Numbered from the stretch's first letter, positions 31,317 to 42,804 are shown. The stretch: 64,000 bases of DNA from Morella rubra (GCA_003952965.2 CM025850.1:30081374-30145373), one strand, 5' to 3'. Notes: generated by a model from the sequence alone, not told the origin. Numbers and translations are program-made.

Positions 31317-32853
31317 TAGTGACGGAGCCAGAATCAAAATTCAAGGATATCGAACTTTAAAGACGAAATGACAAAAAAAAAATTTTCTTTCGTAATGAAA
31401 AAAATTGTTTTAGATTTACAATATCAAAAATTAAATATTAAGACTAAAAGCATTAAAAATATTAGAATACACCGTTTTATGTACTGCGACTGAGATGTAA
31501 AAATTGCGTCCTACATCTTTGCATTTTTTAAAAAAAGTTACAAAATGACTTCGTTCTCTACCAATATCCCAGAAGTAGATGTTTCAGCTGAGACATAAGA
31601 GACCATGTAAGGACAATTGCTAAATGTTCCAACACATCCATTTCGGCGAGCACACAGGCTGTTGTTGCAAGTGACCTCTTTGCTTGATGATGACCCTTTA
31701 GGGTTGTATATATTAAGCTCAAAATCCTGTAGAACAATTTGGTTTCCTTGAAAAATCAAACAGAAGGGAAGCAAAAAGCATTTAATGAAAGAAGGCCAAA
31801 AAGATGAATCCATTCAGTAAACTAGAATAAAAACTTATGCGCAAATTTTCTCGTGTTAGTCTCAACTCTCAAGGTCAACATATGAAATTTTAATGGGAAT
31901 GGCCATAACAAATTAGCAATTCTCCCAATATGAACCTAATCGTTTTACCATTATCACAAAAATATGCATGAATTTAAAAAAACAGAGGTGCACTTTCTAC
32001 TAAAAAAGGAAAAAAAAAAACCCATTCGAATATTCGCAGGGCTTAAAAAAGAGAGAAACAGAGCATACAGAGGCATAAACTGTGTCTTCAGTAGGAGCAC
32101 ATCTGCTGCAATTATCACAGGGTACCCAAAACAAGTCACTCCTAGTGTCTAGCGCTACCATAAACTTTACTCCTGGCGTCCCTAACTGCAACGCTGTGTA
32201 ATACAAACTGTACAGAACCTCAACAAGACCCAAAACAAAAGGCAGAGAATTTTAGAAGAGAACCGAAAAAAAATACAAAGAAATTCAAGATTGTATCACA
32301 GAAGGCATTGAACGGGGTGGGACTGTGAGTGGTGGCTGCCTGTTGCTGCGGACTTGCGGCGGTGGACCGTGGAGGCGTGGAGTTGGAGCACGAGCAACAC
32401 CGAACACATTCAGAAGTTGGTGGACTGGCGTGGGAGAAACTGGTGGCTGGAGCCTAGTGGCCTGGTGCGGCGCAGCGGCGGACGACGGTAGGCAACGGCT
32501 TAAGGTTGAAGCCTGAACGTGTGACGGTGTGAGGGGAGAGAGAGAGAGAGAGAGAAGCTTTTTCAAAACAGGGTGAAACGCACCGTTTTCACCCTGTTTT
32601 GATTTTAATTTTTTTTTTAAGGCAGAGGGTGAAACGATGCCGTTTCACCCCCTGCATATTAAAAAATAAAGGGCTTGGGCCTTTCAGGCTGCAAAACATG
32701 GGTTGGCCTGGGCCGATGGGGATCGGGCCCCCATAGGCCCAGACCAACTTATGAAAAAAATAAAAAAATAAAAAATTACATGTAGTTTTTTTTTTTTGAG
32801 CGGTGCAATGGGTGGCGGCTGCCCAGGGCCACCACTCCTTGGATTTGCCACTG
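31317..32853. mobile_element. Non-autonomous hAT element 2 carrying protease exons
   Basis: Flanked by a perfect 8-bp duplication GTTATATA (31,309-31,316 and 32,854-32,861). Ends are TAGTGACGGAGCCAGAAT on the left and CAGTGGCAAATCC (reverse complement of the right). The left 150 bp is the inverted equivalent of the right end of hAT element 1 (TCGAACTTTAAAG, AATGACAAAAAAAA, cgTAATG). The interior contains an aspartyl protease fragment (31,556-32,233, minus) and a C-rich and CTCTCT block (32,285-32,566). No transposase. Confidence 0.85.
31556..32233 (-). pseudogene. Captured aspartyl protease fragment (two exons, one intron)
   Basis: Minus strand. The first exon (32,233-32,069) reads YTALQLGTPGVKFMVALD, TRSDLFWVPCDNCSRC, ending before GTATGC. 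The second exon (31,726-31,556) follows acceptor TCTACAG and reads DFELNIYNPKGSSSSKEV, CNNSLCARR, YVSAETSTSGILVE. This is the N-terminal lobe of a pepsin-like plant aspartyl protease (APF1/ASPG-type). The catalytic motif, normally DTGS, reads DTRS, so activity would be lost even if expressed. The retained intron means capture happened at DNA level. No start region, C-lobe or second catalytic Asp is present. Confidence 0.85.
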
Positions 32854-32861
32854 GTTATATA

Positions 32862-33097
32862 TGGACTCAAAAGCTAGCAGAGCTTAGATTCTCATGGATT
32901 TTCTTACCTCCCTTTCCTTCCCCTAATCACGTTGATATAAATGACATAATTGAACTTGCATGGTATGAGACTATTACTTATCCTAAAAACTTAAAATGGA
33001 TAGGAAGAGCTAGATTTTTATTACGCCTTAAAGTGTGAGCCGAATTCTCTTAATTGGCAGGTCCAACACGTGTAATCTTTAATTGAAATTCGAGTGA
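32862..33097 (+). other. Short spacer between two transposons
   Basis: No gene. A sentence of repeat-like sequence (GAGACTATTACTTATCC) resembles one just right of the Pack-MULE (GAAACTACCACTTATCC near 34,943), hinting at an older repeat into which the elements inserted. Confidence 0.35.
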
Positions 33098-33106
33098 AAT
33101 ATAAAA

Positions 33107-34896
33107 GGGAAATTGACACTTTAATCCCTAAGTTTTACCCCTTTTAGTGGTTTGAACCCTAACAAAATAATCCCCAAACTATCATCTTTTGACAAAATCA
33201 TCCTTCCGTCAGGGTTTCGTGAGATTGTTTAACGGCACAACGTTCCACGGTGGTAAATTATCCACTTGGCACTACACAAGCCAAGTCAGCTGCCATTCTG
33301 TCCATTCTTAAATTGAAACGGTGTCGTGCCTTTTATATTCATCCAGCCAAAAATATTGCGCACAAGCTTTATACGCACAAGCCATTTCTCTTACCTTCAC
33401 CGACAAAGATCGTTTCACCAGAAAATGAATATTTTGGCCGCCATCACATCCCTTCAAATAACCACTTTACGTATTTCGGACCATCGCCGTCATGTTTTTC
33501 GTGGAAAACCCTGATCGGAAGCAACTTGTTGTGCTAAAAGTTATTCCATTCTTCCTAGCTAAGATAATCCAGAAGAAGGTACACTGATTTCCCGATCCTT
33601 AAAAAATATTGGTAGATTATTTTGTTTCCTTTCTCTAGTTTAGGTTGGGACCGAATTGACCTGGTGATCGGACATAATTAACAATCGGCGAGTAATTTTT
33701 ACTTTTGCAACGGAGAGAAACCTTTGAAAAGATAAAAGCATTTGGAGAATGTGTATGAATTTGTGGAGCCAGTAGAGGCATTGAATTCAAGTTTATTGGA
33801 TTTTTGAGTCGTTCATGTATTGTGTGAATATTTAAAAGTGAGGGAGGCACATTTGGACTTCAGGTGCGGTTTCTTTGTTTTCAATTTTTTTGCTGCTGTG
33901 AATCTGTGATGCTGTGTATTTCAAAGCGAATTAGTCCATTGAGCTCTGAAAATGGACCAGAACTGATAGAGCGGCGAGTCTCGATTGAAGTATTGTTAGG
34001 CTGTATCAAAATACACAGAACCAGAGAGCGTACCTTTTAACACCTCTAGAATTTTCCCTACCTCGCCACGCCCTTTCCGATGAAGATCCAGCCCATTGAT
34101 ATTGATTATTCTCAAGCGGCAGTGAGGGAACCGGCTGTTCGAATCGATACGTCTAAGCCGGTGCTGAAATCGCGGTTGCGGAGGCTCTTCGATCAGCAAT
34201 TCCCTAGCGTTCTCAGAATTTTGACGGCAGAGAAGCCGAGTGATGGCGAGCCACAGTCCAGCAACAAAGATGCTGGAGGGGTAGAGTTCGAGCCGAGATC
34301 GGTTTGCTTGGCGAGGATGGTATAGAACTCCATCGAGCAGGAGAGCAACAAGAAGCAATCCTCCACGGCAGCCAAGGTTGGCCGGAACCGCTGCGATTGC
34401 TTCAACGGCGACAGCAGTGACAACTTAGACGACAAGTTTGACGTTTTCATTGGTTTCGGCGACGAATCTATGACCCCTAGATCATCGTTTGGCGGTGACT
34501 CCTTCGATATACTCAAGGTAAAATGTGGCTTCAATTTCTGCCCCATAAAAGTCTAAATTTTGGCACTTTTAGAGCTTCTCACGGTTTCTCAGCTCTCCGA
34601 ACGGAGCAAATGCACAGTGTTGTCTGAGCTTCTCATCGTTTCACTGGATGAATATAAAAGGCACGACACCATTTCAATTTCACAATGGACAGAATGGCAA
34701 CTGACTTAGCTTGTGCAGTGCCAAGTGAAAAATTTGCCAACGTGGAACGTTTTGCTGTTAAACAATCGCCCGAAACCCTGATGGAAGGATGGTTTTGTCA
34801 AAAGATGATAGTTTGGGGATTATTTTGTTAGCGTTTAATTATTAAGGATCAAATCGTTAAAAGGGGCAAAACTTAGGGATTAAAGTACCAATTTCT
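33107..34896. mobile_element. Pack-MULE with long TIRs and a captured exon
   Basis: Perfect 9-bp duplication AATATAAAA (33,098-33,106 and 34,897-34,905), the Mutator hallmark. Terminal inverted repeats are about 240 bp (33,107-33,345 and about 34,645-34,896), sharing ACTTTAATCCCTAAGTTTT, AATAATCCCCAAACTATCAT and GGTGTCGTGCCTTTTATATT. The interior carries a DUF506 gene fragment and no transposase, so it depended on another MULE for movement. Confidence 0.93.
34080..34517 (+). pseudogene. Captured first exon of a DUF506 (PDDEXK-like) gene
   Basis: Starts MKIQPIDIDYSQ and continues VLKSRLRRLFDQQFPSVLR, FEPRSVCLARMV, then a TAG stop (34,323), then, in frame, the linker to GRNRCDCFNGDSSDNLDDKF, and ends DSFDILK at donor AAG|GTAAAA. 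These match the N-terminal exon of plant DUF506 proteins, whose function is poorly known. The premature stop and absence of later exons make it a pseudogene inside the Pack-MULE. A piece of 5' leader is probably included upstream. Confidence 0.82.
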
Positions 34897-34905
34897 TAAT
34901 ATAAA

Positions 34906-36005
34906 ATCAGTTTTGAACTCATTACCTTACCATAATATCATGTGAAACTACCACTTATCCCAAAAATTTAAACTGATGGCCAAGAGATAGATTTTAACTA
35001 CAAGAAAATCAGTGAACCACGACAGTGGCTTTCGTAGAGAAAAATGGTTGAAAATCTTGCAGAAGCACTTTGGCCACACGAGAGCATCGTCCAGGCTCGG
35101 TCAAGGTTGCCGCATCACGGCAACTCGTCCTCGACAACTCAGCTATTTCGTCGGGAGGGGGAGGCAACGGCAACCATGAAGTTTGGTGGGAGAAGCTTTG
35201 TCAAGCCGTCGTCGATGGGCCTCGTATTTTGGATGGGCTAGTCCCCGTTTCTTCACACCAACGATCTCCATGCCGTTAGGAGAAAAATGCAACATCATTG
35301 GCCGATGACCCCAAGCAGCCACCCAAATCGGTTTCTTTGACTCAACAACGACGGGCCAACCGGACTTACACTGACAGTTATTTCTGTTGCAAATGGCCAC
35401 TCCCGAGTGGGCAATAGTCACCGAAATTGCTTTCGGTCAAATTTGTGACCAGCCGCAATGAGAGGGTGATCGCGGAGAAACAGTTTGGCCTATGGCAGTA
35501 GCTTCATATTGACATGTGGGCATTGTTGCAGTTGATTCTTGATTTCTGGGTTCACGTTGTGCATTCAAAGTTTTGCACTCTTTCATTTTTTAATGTATAC
35601 TTTCTATGTCATTTTCACATTTTAGTGCAATTTCTTTGCTTTGAAATTTCGCATTGTCCTCCATTAATTGAGCTTTTCTTATCAAGAGAAATATATGGTT
35701 GCACAGTACAGTCAACTAACAAAACAGAGTGCTGTCTATTTCTGTACATGGACTTCATTACCAAATCTAACATATTCATATCATATGCGATTTCACAGTT
35801 TTTACAGACTTACATACTGAGAGCTCATATGGGATCCCAGGATTTGGTCCATCGTGTGGCGGAATCTGTTCTGCCTCATTTTCCACTTCCAGAGATCCAA
35901 TAAACCAAGCCGAACAATCAGTTTTAAAAAAAAAATTTAGATAGCTGCCATCGTCAGCTTGAATACCACCCTTTTGTGCCAGTGACACCTTTATATCCAC
36001 CCAGA
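34906..36005. other. Low-information stretch with a possible broken exon
   Basis: 35,780-36,005 (minus) has a coding-like frame (VSLAQKGGIQADDGSYL, GSLEVENEAEQIPPHDG) that appears to continue past the LINE C insertion at 51,927 onward (ARVHIDDVNTKI). Frames are not continuous and I do not recognise the family. 35,040-35,500 has open frames on both strands with no supporting motif. Confidence 0.3.
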
Positions 36006-36108
36006 AATTATCTTCGTTTTTTTTTTTTTCTGAACAAACTGGATCATTCTATTGCTATACAGTGAACCAGAGTCACATATAAGAATCTCTCTAGGAATAG
36101 AGTCAATA

Positions 36109-36672
36109 TTAATTACACCACAAATGCTTATTAACCGCACACCATTTAACAATAAAATGAGCCATGAGATTGGCTTCTCTAGGGGAACAGCAAAACGACC
36201 AAAACTGATGATCATTGAAAAGCTGCCTGAGACTAAGGATTTCACCCTCGACGAGCCAATCAGGAACCATATGTTGCTCGGTGACTTGTTTCCAAACCAG
36301 TAAAGAGTCTCCTTCAATAATCACTTCCGTTGTAGGCAAATCTCCAGCAATGTTGCAAGCCAGCAGGGTAGCTAGTGCTTCACCTTTCAAAGGATTGGAT
36401 CCCTTGCGCCTGAACCCTCTAGCTTCAATTATCCTACCAGCACTATTGCGGCAGATAGCAGCATAGCTTAAAAAACCTTCCTTAATGGCAACATCGAAAT
36501 TGATCTTAAGAAGACTTGGAGCAGGGGGTTGCCAACTAAGACGTCGTTTCTTATGGGACCAAGCCTCACAATGCTCTCTATAACGTTGGAGGCAGCATTT
36601 CTTCATCTCCTTAAACATCAGGCTCAAAATTATCACGGAAGACTTTATTTCGGGTAAACCAGATTGTATCAA
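36109..36672 (-). pseudogene. LINE C RNase H domain
   Basis: LKINFDVAIKEG, NPLKGEALATLLAC, EVIIEGDSLLVWK and a C-terminal ANLMAHFIVKW place the D, E and D catalytic positions and the late His. The domain is typical of plant L1 elements and would remove RNA from the cDNA hybrid. The reading frame is intact in this segment. Confidence 0.82.
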
Positions 36673-36761
36673 AGAGCAACACAGTATAAAGCATCAGATC
36701 AACCCAATTCGCCCTGGCATGGTAAGGCAAGTTGCTAGAGTTTGAAATGAATTTCACCCAA

Positions 36762-36998
36762 TTAGTAAAGGGAGCCTGTATCAAAATTCAAGTTCCACGG
36801 CCCTTCACGCCAAAGTACTCTGCTATAAATACAGCCAAGGAACAGGTGGCTGGAAGACTCTTCCTCCAGATTACATAGAGGACAGACCAACTGCTCCATA
36901 GAGGCATTAGGAATAAAACAAAAAACCTTAGTACGAAGGGGAAGAGCAACTGCAAAAACCTTCCAAAGTAGCAATTTAAGTCTATGATGTATCTTCAA
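36762..36998 (-). pseudogene. LINE C zf-RVT region
   Basis: LLLWKVFAVALPLRTKV and CPLCNLEEESSSHLFLGC: the cysteine/histidine motif that precedes RNase H in these elements. Confidence 0.8.
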
Positions 36999-37057
36999 AG
37001 ATCACAGTTTTTTCCATTCAACAGCTTCCAGGGGGCGCCCCTAAGAAATCGGGTCCC

Positions 37058-38087
37058 TTAGTGTTCCTCATAAGCAGACTTAACTGAATACTTGCCTTTG
37101 GGGTCGGGAGCCCAGATTACAAAGTCCTCCTCAGCTATATCATGTCTCGGGATATTTAGGATGGCCTCAGCCGATTTCTCCTCAAACCACTGCCAAATTA
37201 TAACATCATCCCATTGCCCAGTATCACGGACAAAGAGATCAGCCACTTGATTAATATTCCTCGGCAACACCGTACCTTGCTTGAGCTTTGGGATTGAGTC
37301 TTCAATACGGGGGACCAACGGCTGACTCCAGATACGGATACCACGCCCATTATTAACTTTCCAACACAGATTCTTAATCACCAAATCCCGGGTTTTCTTC
37401 ACTCCTTTCCACACCAGGAACCGTCATGATGCCCTGAATGCTCCGATAAGCTTCTCCCTTTAAGGTATTTTGCCGTCATAGCTTTGACCCAAAGACAATC
37501 AGGTTCATTAACAATTTGCCATCCCAATTTGGCTACCATTGCTCTATTCAAGTCATACATACGTCTCAAACCAAGACCGCCCTTTTCTTTTGGTGAGCAA
37601 ATATCTGCCCATGCCATAGGATGAAAATGACGAGTTTTATCTTTTGAAAAATCCCACCGAAGGTTTTTAAGGGTGTGTTTGATACCCATAATTTTACCCA
37701 TCCTAAAATTTTAACACAATAAAAAATTACCCATATAATCTCTCTCTCCCCATCACATCATTACTTTTCACTACAAAAAATATAAAAAATTACATCTCTC
37801 TTTACTTTTTCACTAAACTCAATACCTTAAAATTTTAACATCCTCAAAATTTTAACACTCAAACACACCCTAAGAAGAGTATCTAAAGAATGACAAAAAT
37901 CTTTAAGGAGAAGGAAAACCGACATACAGTATGAAGGGAGAGCCGCAGCAACCGCTTTGATTAGCACCGTCCGCCCCGCTTGTGAGAGCGCTTTGGCCTT
38001 CCATCGGAAAATCTTTTGAATTATCATGGTTTTTACTTCAGCAAAAGCTTGGTTTTTGGCTCGTGGGAGCCACATTGGTAGTCCCAA
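37058..38087 (-). pseudogene. LINE C post-RT region, split by a Tourist MITE
   Basis: YLGLPMWLPRAKNQAFAEVK and GRTVLIKAVAAALPSYCMSV precede the MITE. After it come HPMAWADICSPKEKGGLGLR and AMVAKLGWQI, then a frameshift (GKE stop at about 37,399) and WAPDPKGKYSVKSAYE. This is the typical spacer between RT and zf-RVT in plant L1s. Confidence 0.8.
37671..37870. mobile_element. Tourist-like (PIF/Harbinger) MITE, 200 bp
   Basis: TIRs GGGTGTGTTTGA and TCAAACACACCC, with a 3-bp TAA duplication on both sides (37,668-37,670 and 37,871-37,873), as expected for PIF/Harbinger. The AT-rich interior repeats AAAATTTTAACA and TTACTTTTTCACT. It sits inside the LINE C coding region. Confidence 0.93.
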
Positions 38088-38185
38088 ATACTTCTCCCTA
38101 CCAAGCGTGTGGTGAAGATTAAGAGTTGCCCGGATCCTGGCCTTGATTTTTATGGACAGATTGGACTAAATTGGATGAACGATTT

Positions 38186-39404
38186 CTACAGATTTATGGT
38201 TTGCCCCGACCACAATGCAAATTTCTGGAGACAGTTGTGAATACTAGGAGCTTCAGTGGGATTTGTGCGACTGAAAATCATAAGATCATCTGCAAAGAGC
38301 AAATGTGAGATGGGTGGGGCTGCTCGTGCAATACGAATACCATGAATACAGTTCTCGGCTTCAGCCTTGGTGATGATGCGGGACAGCCCCTCCATGATGA
38401 GAATAAAGAGGAATGGTGAGAGCGGGTCGCCTTGTTGTAGGCCCCGACTCGATTTAAAAAATCCAAACGGACTACCATTGAGCATGATGGAAAAAGTGGG
38501 AGTCGAGATACATTGAAAAATCAGATTCTGCCATGCCGGAGAAAAACCAAAACAACGCATAATTTCCATAAGAAATTCCCAATCAACTTTATCGTACGCT
38601 TTCTCCATGTCTATTTTCAAAGCCATAAGTCTCCCTTTTCTTTGCTTTCGTTTAAGAGTATGCATGATTTCATTCACAAGGATGACATTGTCCTGAATTC
38701 TTCGCCCTGGAACAAAGGCCGATTGGGAAGAGGAAACTAGTTTATGAATCACCTTGCGCAACCTGTTGGCAAGCAGCTTTGCAATGATTTTGTACGCCAC
38801 GTTGCGTAGGCTGATCGGGTGGTAGTGCGTGACCAGGGTGGGGTTCTCGTTTTTGGGGAAAAGAACCACATTCGTCTGGTTCAATTCCTTAAGGATAAAT
38901 CCAGATCCGAAAAATCTGGTTACTAGACCAATGACATCGTCTTTTACAATCCGCCAGAATTTTTGAAAAATGATTGGAGAGAAACCATCGGGCCCCAGGG
39001 CTTTTGTAGGCCCAAGATTCTTCACCACATCCCAAACCTCATCAGCATCCAGAATCACACAAAGAGAATGGTTATCTTGGTCAGATATAATAGAAGGAAT
39101 ATATCCCTCCAAACCACTTGGAAAGATAGGTCGTTGACCAGTAAAGAGAGTGCGAAAATGCCAACTGAAGAGGTTACCAATCTGATCTCGGGTCTGCAAC
39201 CAGATTCCATTCGGATCTTTGAGAGCATCTATGTAGTTACGCCGACGACAGACAATAGTAGAGATGTGGAAAAATTTGGTGTTGAAATCCGGAGTCTTGA
39301 GCCAAGAGACCCGGGATTTTATCTTCCATAGCTTTTCTTCCCGTTTTAGCTCTTCTAAAAGCTGACCTCTAATATCCTTCTCTTTCCACCCCATCTGGTA
39401 GCCC
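38186..39404 (-). pseudogene. LINE C reverse transcriptase, long open frame
   Basis: The open part of a 425-codon frame: HYHPISLRNVAYKIIAKLL, SQSAFVPGRRIQDNVILVNE, IDMEKAYDKVDWEFL, RGLQQGDPLSPFLFILIMEG, HLLFADDLMIF with both catalytic aspartates. All RT blocks are intact, so this is the best preserved RT of the window. It ends at a stop after GQTINL, where homologues continue. Confidence 0.9.
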
Positions 39405-39413
39405 CCTAGCTTA

Positions 39414-39660
39414 GGGTTTGGATTCAGTCCAGACCATACGGGTCCAGACGCGTACAGACCCACGGTCTGGATTGAATCTCACAAAATGGACCACAGAAAG
39501 GCCGCCACGTCATTTAATGAGGCCTTTCTATCGTCGGCTCGGCTCTTTGCTGAGCGAGTCAGGCGTGCATCCAACCCTCTTTTTTTGTCTCCACATCTAT
39601 ACTGGTCGGACCACTATAATTTATGTGCGACCACACCTGCGACCGGTACAGCTGCTACTT
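39414..39660 (+). repeat. MULE left terminal inverted repeat
   Basis: Aligns in reverse complement with 47,430-47,679 with moderate divergence (short indels around 39,550-39,590). Contains CGGTCTGGATTGAATCTCAC, also present at the other end as GTGAGATTCAATCTAGATCG. Confidence 0.9.
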
Positions 39661-40722
39661 CAAAATCCCTTCACAATTCAAAACCCATTTCAAAATCATT
39701 TGGAATTTCAAAACCCTCAAGTCCCTCCCATTTCGAAATCCCTCTCCCTCGAAATCTCTCTGTCACTCTCCACTCTCCATGCTGGCTCTCTCCCTCAACT
39801 CACTACTACATCACTCACTTCGCTAGTTCTGTCTCTCTCTCTCTGGCATCTCACTCGATTTACTAACATTTTTTGTTTGATTTTGTTTTCTGTTAGGTTC
39901 TGATCTTCTAGTCAAGAATTTGAGGATTTTGAGTTGCTATTGTGGCCACATTAACGGTAAGCCCTATATAATTTTTGTTTTCGTTACTGTAATGTTGGAT
40001 TGAGGTGTCGGGGTTACAAAAGGGGTTTTGCTTCTCCTACGTTTCTGCACAATATCATTTGACCAGATTTTAGCAATAAATTGTGAGCCTTAGCCTCCAG
40101 TGTTGGTTCCCACAGTATCGTAGTTTCTGCTAGTAGTGAGGTCACAACATAAGGAACCATGTTTGACGCTGGACACCGATCTTCAAAGTATCCTAACACA
40201 ATAATAGATAACATAAAAAAAAAAGGTTTAGAAATCAAAATACAAACAATTTTCAGAATTCAGTAAAAGGTGAGGAGAAGAGATAAATGGAAAGTCAGGA
40301 AACAAAGGGTGGTATTTTTTTTTTTTAAAAAAAGGCAATCAATTTGATTGGGTGAAAATAAATGCACACAATAAATGTTTGGCGTGCATGAGTTTTTCAA
40401 ATTGCACATGTTAAGCTTTGTTATACTACTGTTGCATTTGGAATGAATGTGCCAGTGCATATGCATGTCCTTTTATTTTATTTTCCTAAGCATATGCATG
40501 TCCTTTATTTGTGTTTTCAATTTTCATTCCAAATTCCAATGGTAGCTTTTTATATGTTTGCTTGGCAGAATTTTTTTCTTGTCATAAGAGATGAGGATTC
40601 TCCAATGTAGGGTGCAGCATTGATTTGTATATGATTTATGTGTCTTTTTGCCTACTTATAGAACATCTGAAAATTGATAAATCTACAAAAATTTCTTGTG
40701 AACACAGAAAAAATTGGACACC

Positions 40723-41762
40723 ATGCCTAGGATCAAGCGCAGTGCCAGGAAGAGTAAGAATATGGCATCATCTTCGAGGCCGAGGAGAGAGGTGCCGGAA
40801 AGTGCAAACCTAGCTAATTTTCGAAATGATGATTGTGCTACATCATTTGATACGGGTTTTGCCAAAAGGACAGTGATTCAAGGAAGGAACATAGAACTCG
40901 ATCTGATAGGTGAGTTAGATCACTATGGCCATTTCCAATTTCAAGGGTGGGAGATTTTGTGTGAAATGGGTAGATATGTATACCCAAAGTATGTTAGAAA
41001 ATTTTTTGCAAACATGACGTGGACCAGGGACGTAGATGGTCTTACAATTAGAAGTTCAGTGGGTAGGAAGCTCATTGAGCTTACTGTTGAAAAGTTAAGT
41101 GAAATTATGGGGATCCCTTGGCATGTATATGAGCAAAAATTAGGCCTCAGAAAAATATGTCACTACACATTTTCAGGCCAAAGACCTTAAGTTGTCTCTT
41201 AGGCTTCTCCATCTCATTTCAACTTATAACTTTCTACCTAGAGGTGGTCATAGAGGAGTGGTTACGTTTATGGACGTTTATATGCTTGAGCATCTTGTAA
41301 ACCATAGGCCCATAAATCTACCTTTTATCATGTTGGAGCATATTGTGTTTGCTCGTGAGCATAACAAAGTCCTCCCCTATGGATTGATTTTTACCAAAAT
41401 TTTTAACCACCATGGAATTCATATGGATATGAGAGAGGTTGACAAACCGCCTCAATCTGATGCCTTTAACTTCCAAACATTGACGAAGATTAGTTATAAG
41501 AAAAACTCGAGGGGAGAGTGGGTTCCTAAAGCAGATAGCAGCAAGGATAATCATGGTGACGAGGGTGCAGAAGTTCCTCCTCATTCCTCGACTACTCATG
41601 AGCAGTCTTCTTCATCCAACATGGCTTGGCAATATTCTATATAGTCGCATTCAATCTTTAGAACTTGGCCAAGGGCAAATTATAGACAGCACAAAGAAGT
41701 TGCAAGACAACATTAATAAGTTGCAAGAGAGCTTTGACAAATATTTCCAACCCCGTATGTGA
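40723..41762 (+). pseudogene. Transposase_32-like (putative plant transposon protein) gene with frameshifts
   Basis: ATG at 40,723 (MPRIKRSARKSK, Lys/Arg-rich start). The core HYGHFQFQGWEILCEMGRYV, KYVRKFFANMTW and LTVEKLSEIMGIPWHVYEQK resembles the putative plant transposon protein domain (Pfam Transposase_32). The frame shifts near 41,190 (into LRLLHLISTYNFLPRGGHRG) and again near 41,620 (into a coiled-coil-like DSTKKLQDNINKLQESFDK ending at 41,762). Short introns or sequencing errors could also explain the shifts. Its role in MULE biology is unknown. It converges on the transposase gene. Confidence 0.65.
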
Positions 41763-42221
41763 TCATTGATGTATTTTTCCACCATATCTCACTTAGTTTT
41801 GTAGTTAGTTACATGAGATTTTTCCATTTGTTTGTGATGGTATATGATTGTCCATCTATATGATGTTGCAGGCTCAAGATTTCAGGAACACAGTCCAACA
41901 TAAAGATGTTGTTGCAGAACATGAATATGTATAAGTTGATATATGTCAGTAGTAGATTTGTTAGAGCAAATGTGTTGTTTATGTGTAAGTATATATATGT
42001 CAGGAGTAATTTGAACTAAAATGAAGTTTTCTGGGTTCAAGGAATGAATATGTACCTTAGGCTGTTTTTTTATGGATTTCTGTTATATCCAATCCTCCTG
42101 TTAAAGACACCAATAAGTTGCCTTTTTTCTTTTGGAAAGTTATATTATTTTAATTTGAAGTGGATTGAATTATTGGCATATATAAAAGTAATTTTGGTAG
42201 CAGACTAGCGCACGAGGCCCT

Positions 42222-42804
42222 AGAAAACAATGTCATATGGAACTTTCATATTGCACTACAATGGTTGCTTGCCAAGTATAGGTTTCTGAAAGACACCCGA
42301 CAGCTTAAAACTCTCTGGCATAGTTTTAGCCCAGGCTTGCAAGGCTGGCGTGCGCTGCCTTGGAATTTCTAGGGCCTCGGCACGGGAGGTCCTGGAATTT
42401 CCAGAGACTTTTGCCTTCGTTTCATTTCCAGGGCCTCGTGCACAGGGAGCCCTGGAATTTCCAGAGACTCGCGCTGCCCTGGAATTTCTAGGGTAGCGTA
42501 AGTCCTTGGAAATTTCAAGTCCTCCCCGCTACCCTAGAAATTCCAGGGCAACACGAGTCTCTGGAAATTCCAGGGCTCCCTGGCGCGAGGCCCTGGAAAT
42601 GAAACGAAGGGAAAAATTCCTTGGAAATTCCAGGGCCTCCCCTCGCCCGAGGCCCTGGAAATTCCAAGGCAGCACGCGCCAGCCATTGCAAGCCTGGGCT
42701 AAAACTATGCCGGAGAGTTTTAAGCTGTCGGGTGTCTTTCAGAAACCTATACTTGGCAAGCAACCATTGTAGTGCAATATGAAAGTTCCATATGACATTG
42801 TTTT
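42222..42804. repeat. Long inverted repeat, arms about 277 bp, loop about 29 nt
   Basis: Left arm 42,222-42,498 and right arm 42,528-42,804 are reverse complements at roughly 90% identity by eye. Outer parts share ACAATGTCATATGGAACTTT and AGACACCCGACAGCTTAAAA; inner parts are built from repeats of GGCCCTGGAAATTCC. Transcription from either flanking gene would give a long, nearly perfect hairpin RNA. It lies between the 3' ends of the two MULE genes. It is probably a foldback insertion or an inverted duplication; no clean target duplication was found. Confidence 0.92.

Noticed and set aside
35143..35421. 92-codon minus-strand frame
   Set aside because: An overlapping plus-strand frame is equally open; no motif, splice context or homology recognised.
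42506..42772. Open frames on both strands in the hairpin
   Set aside because: Produced by GGCCCTGGAAATTCC repeats; no start context or domain.
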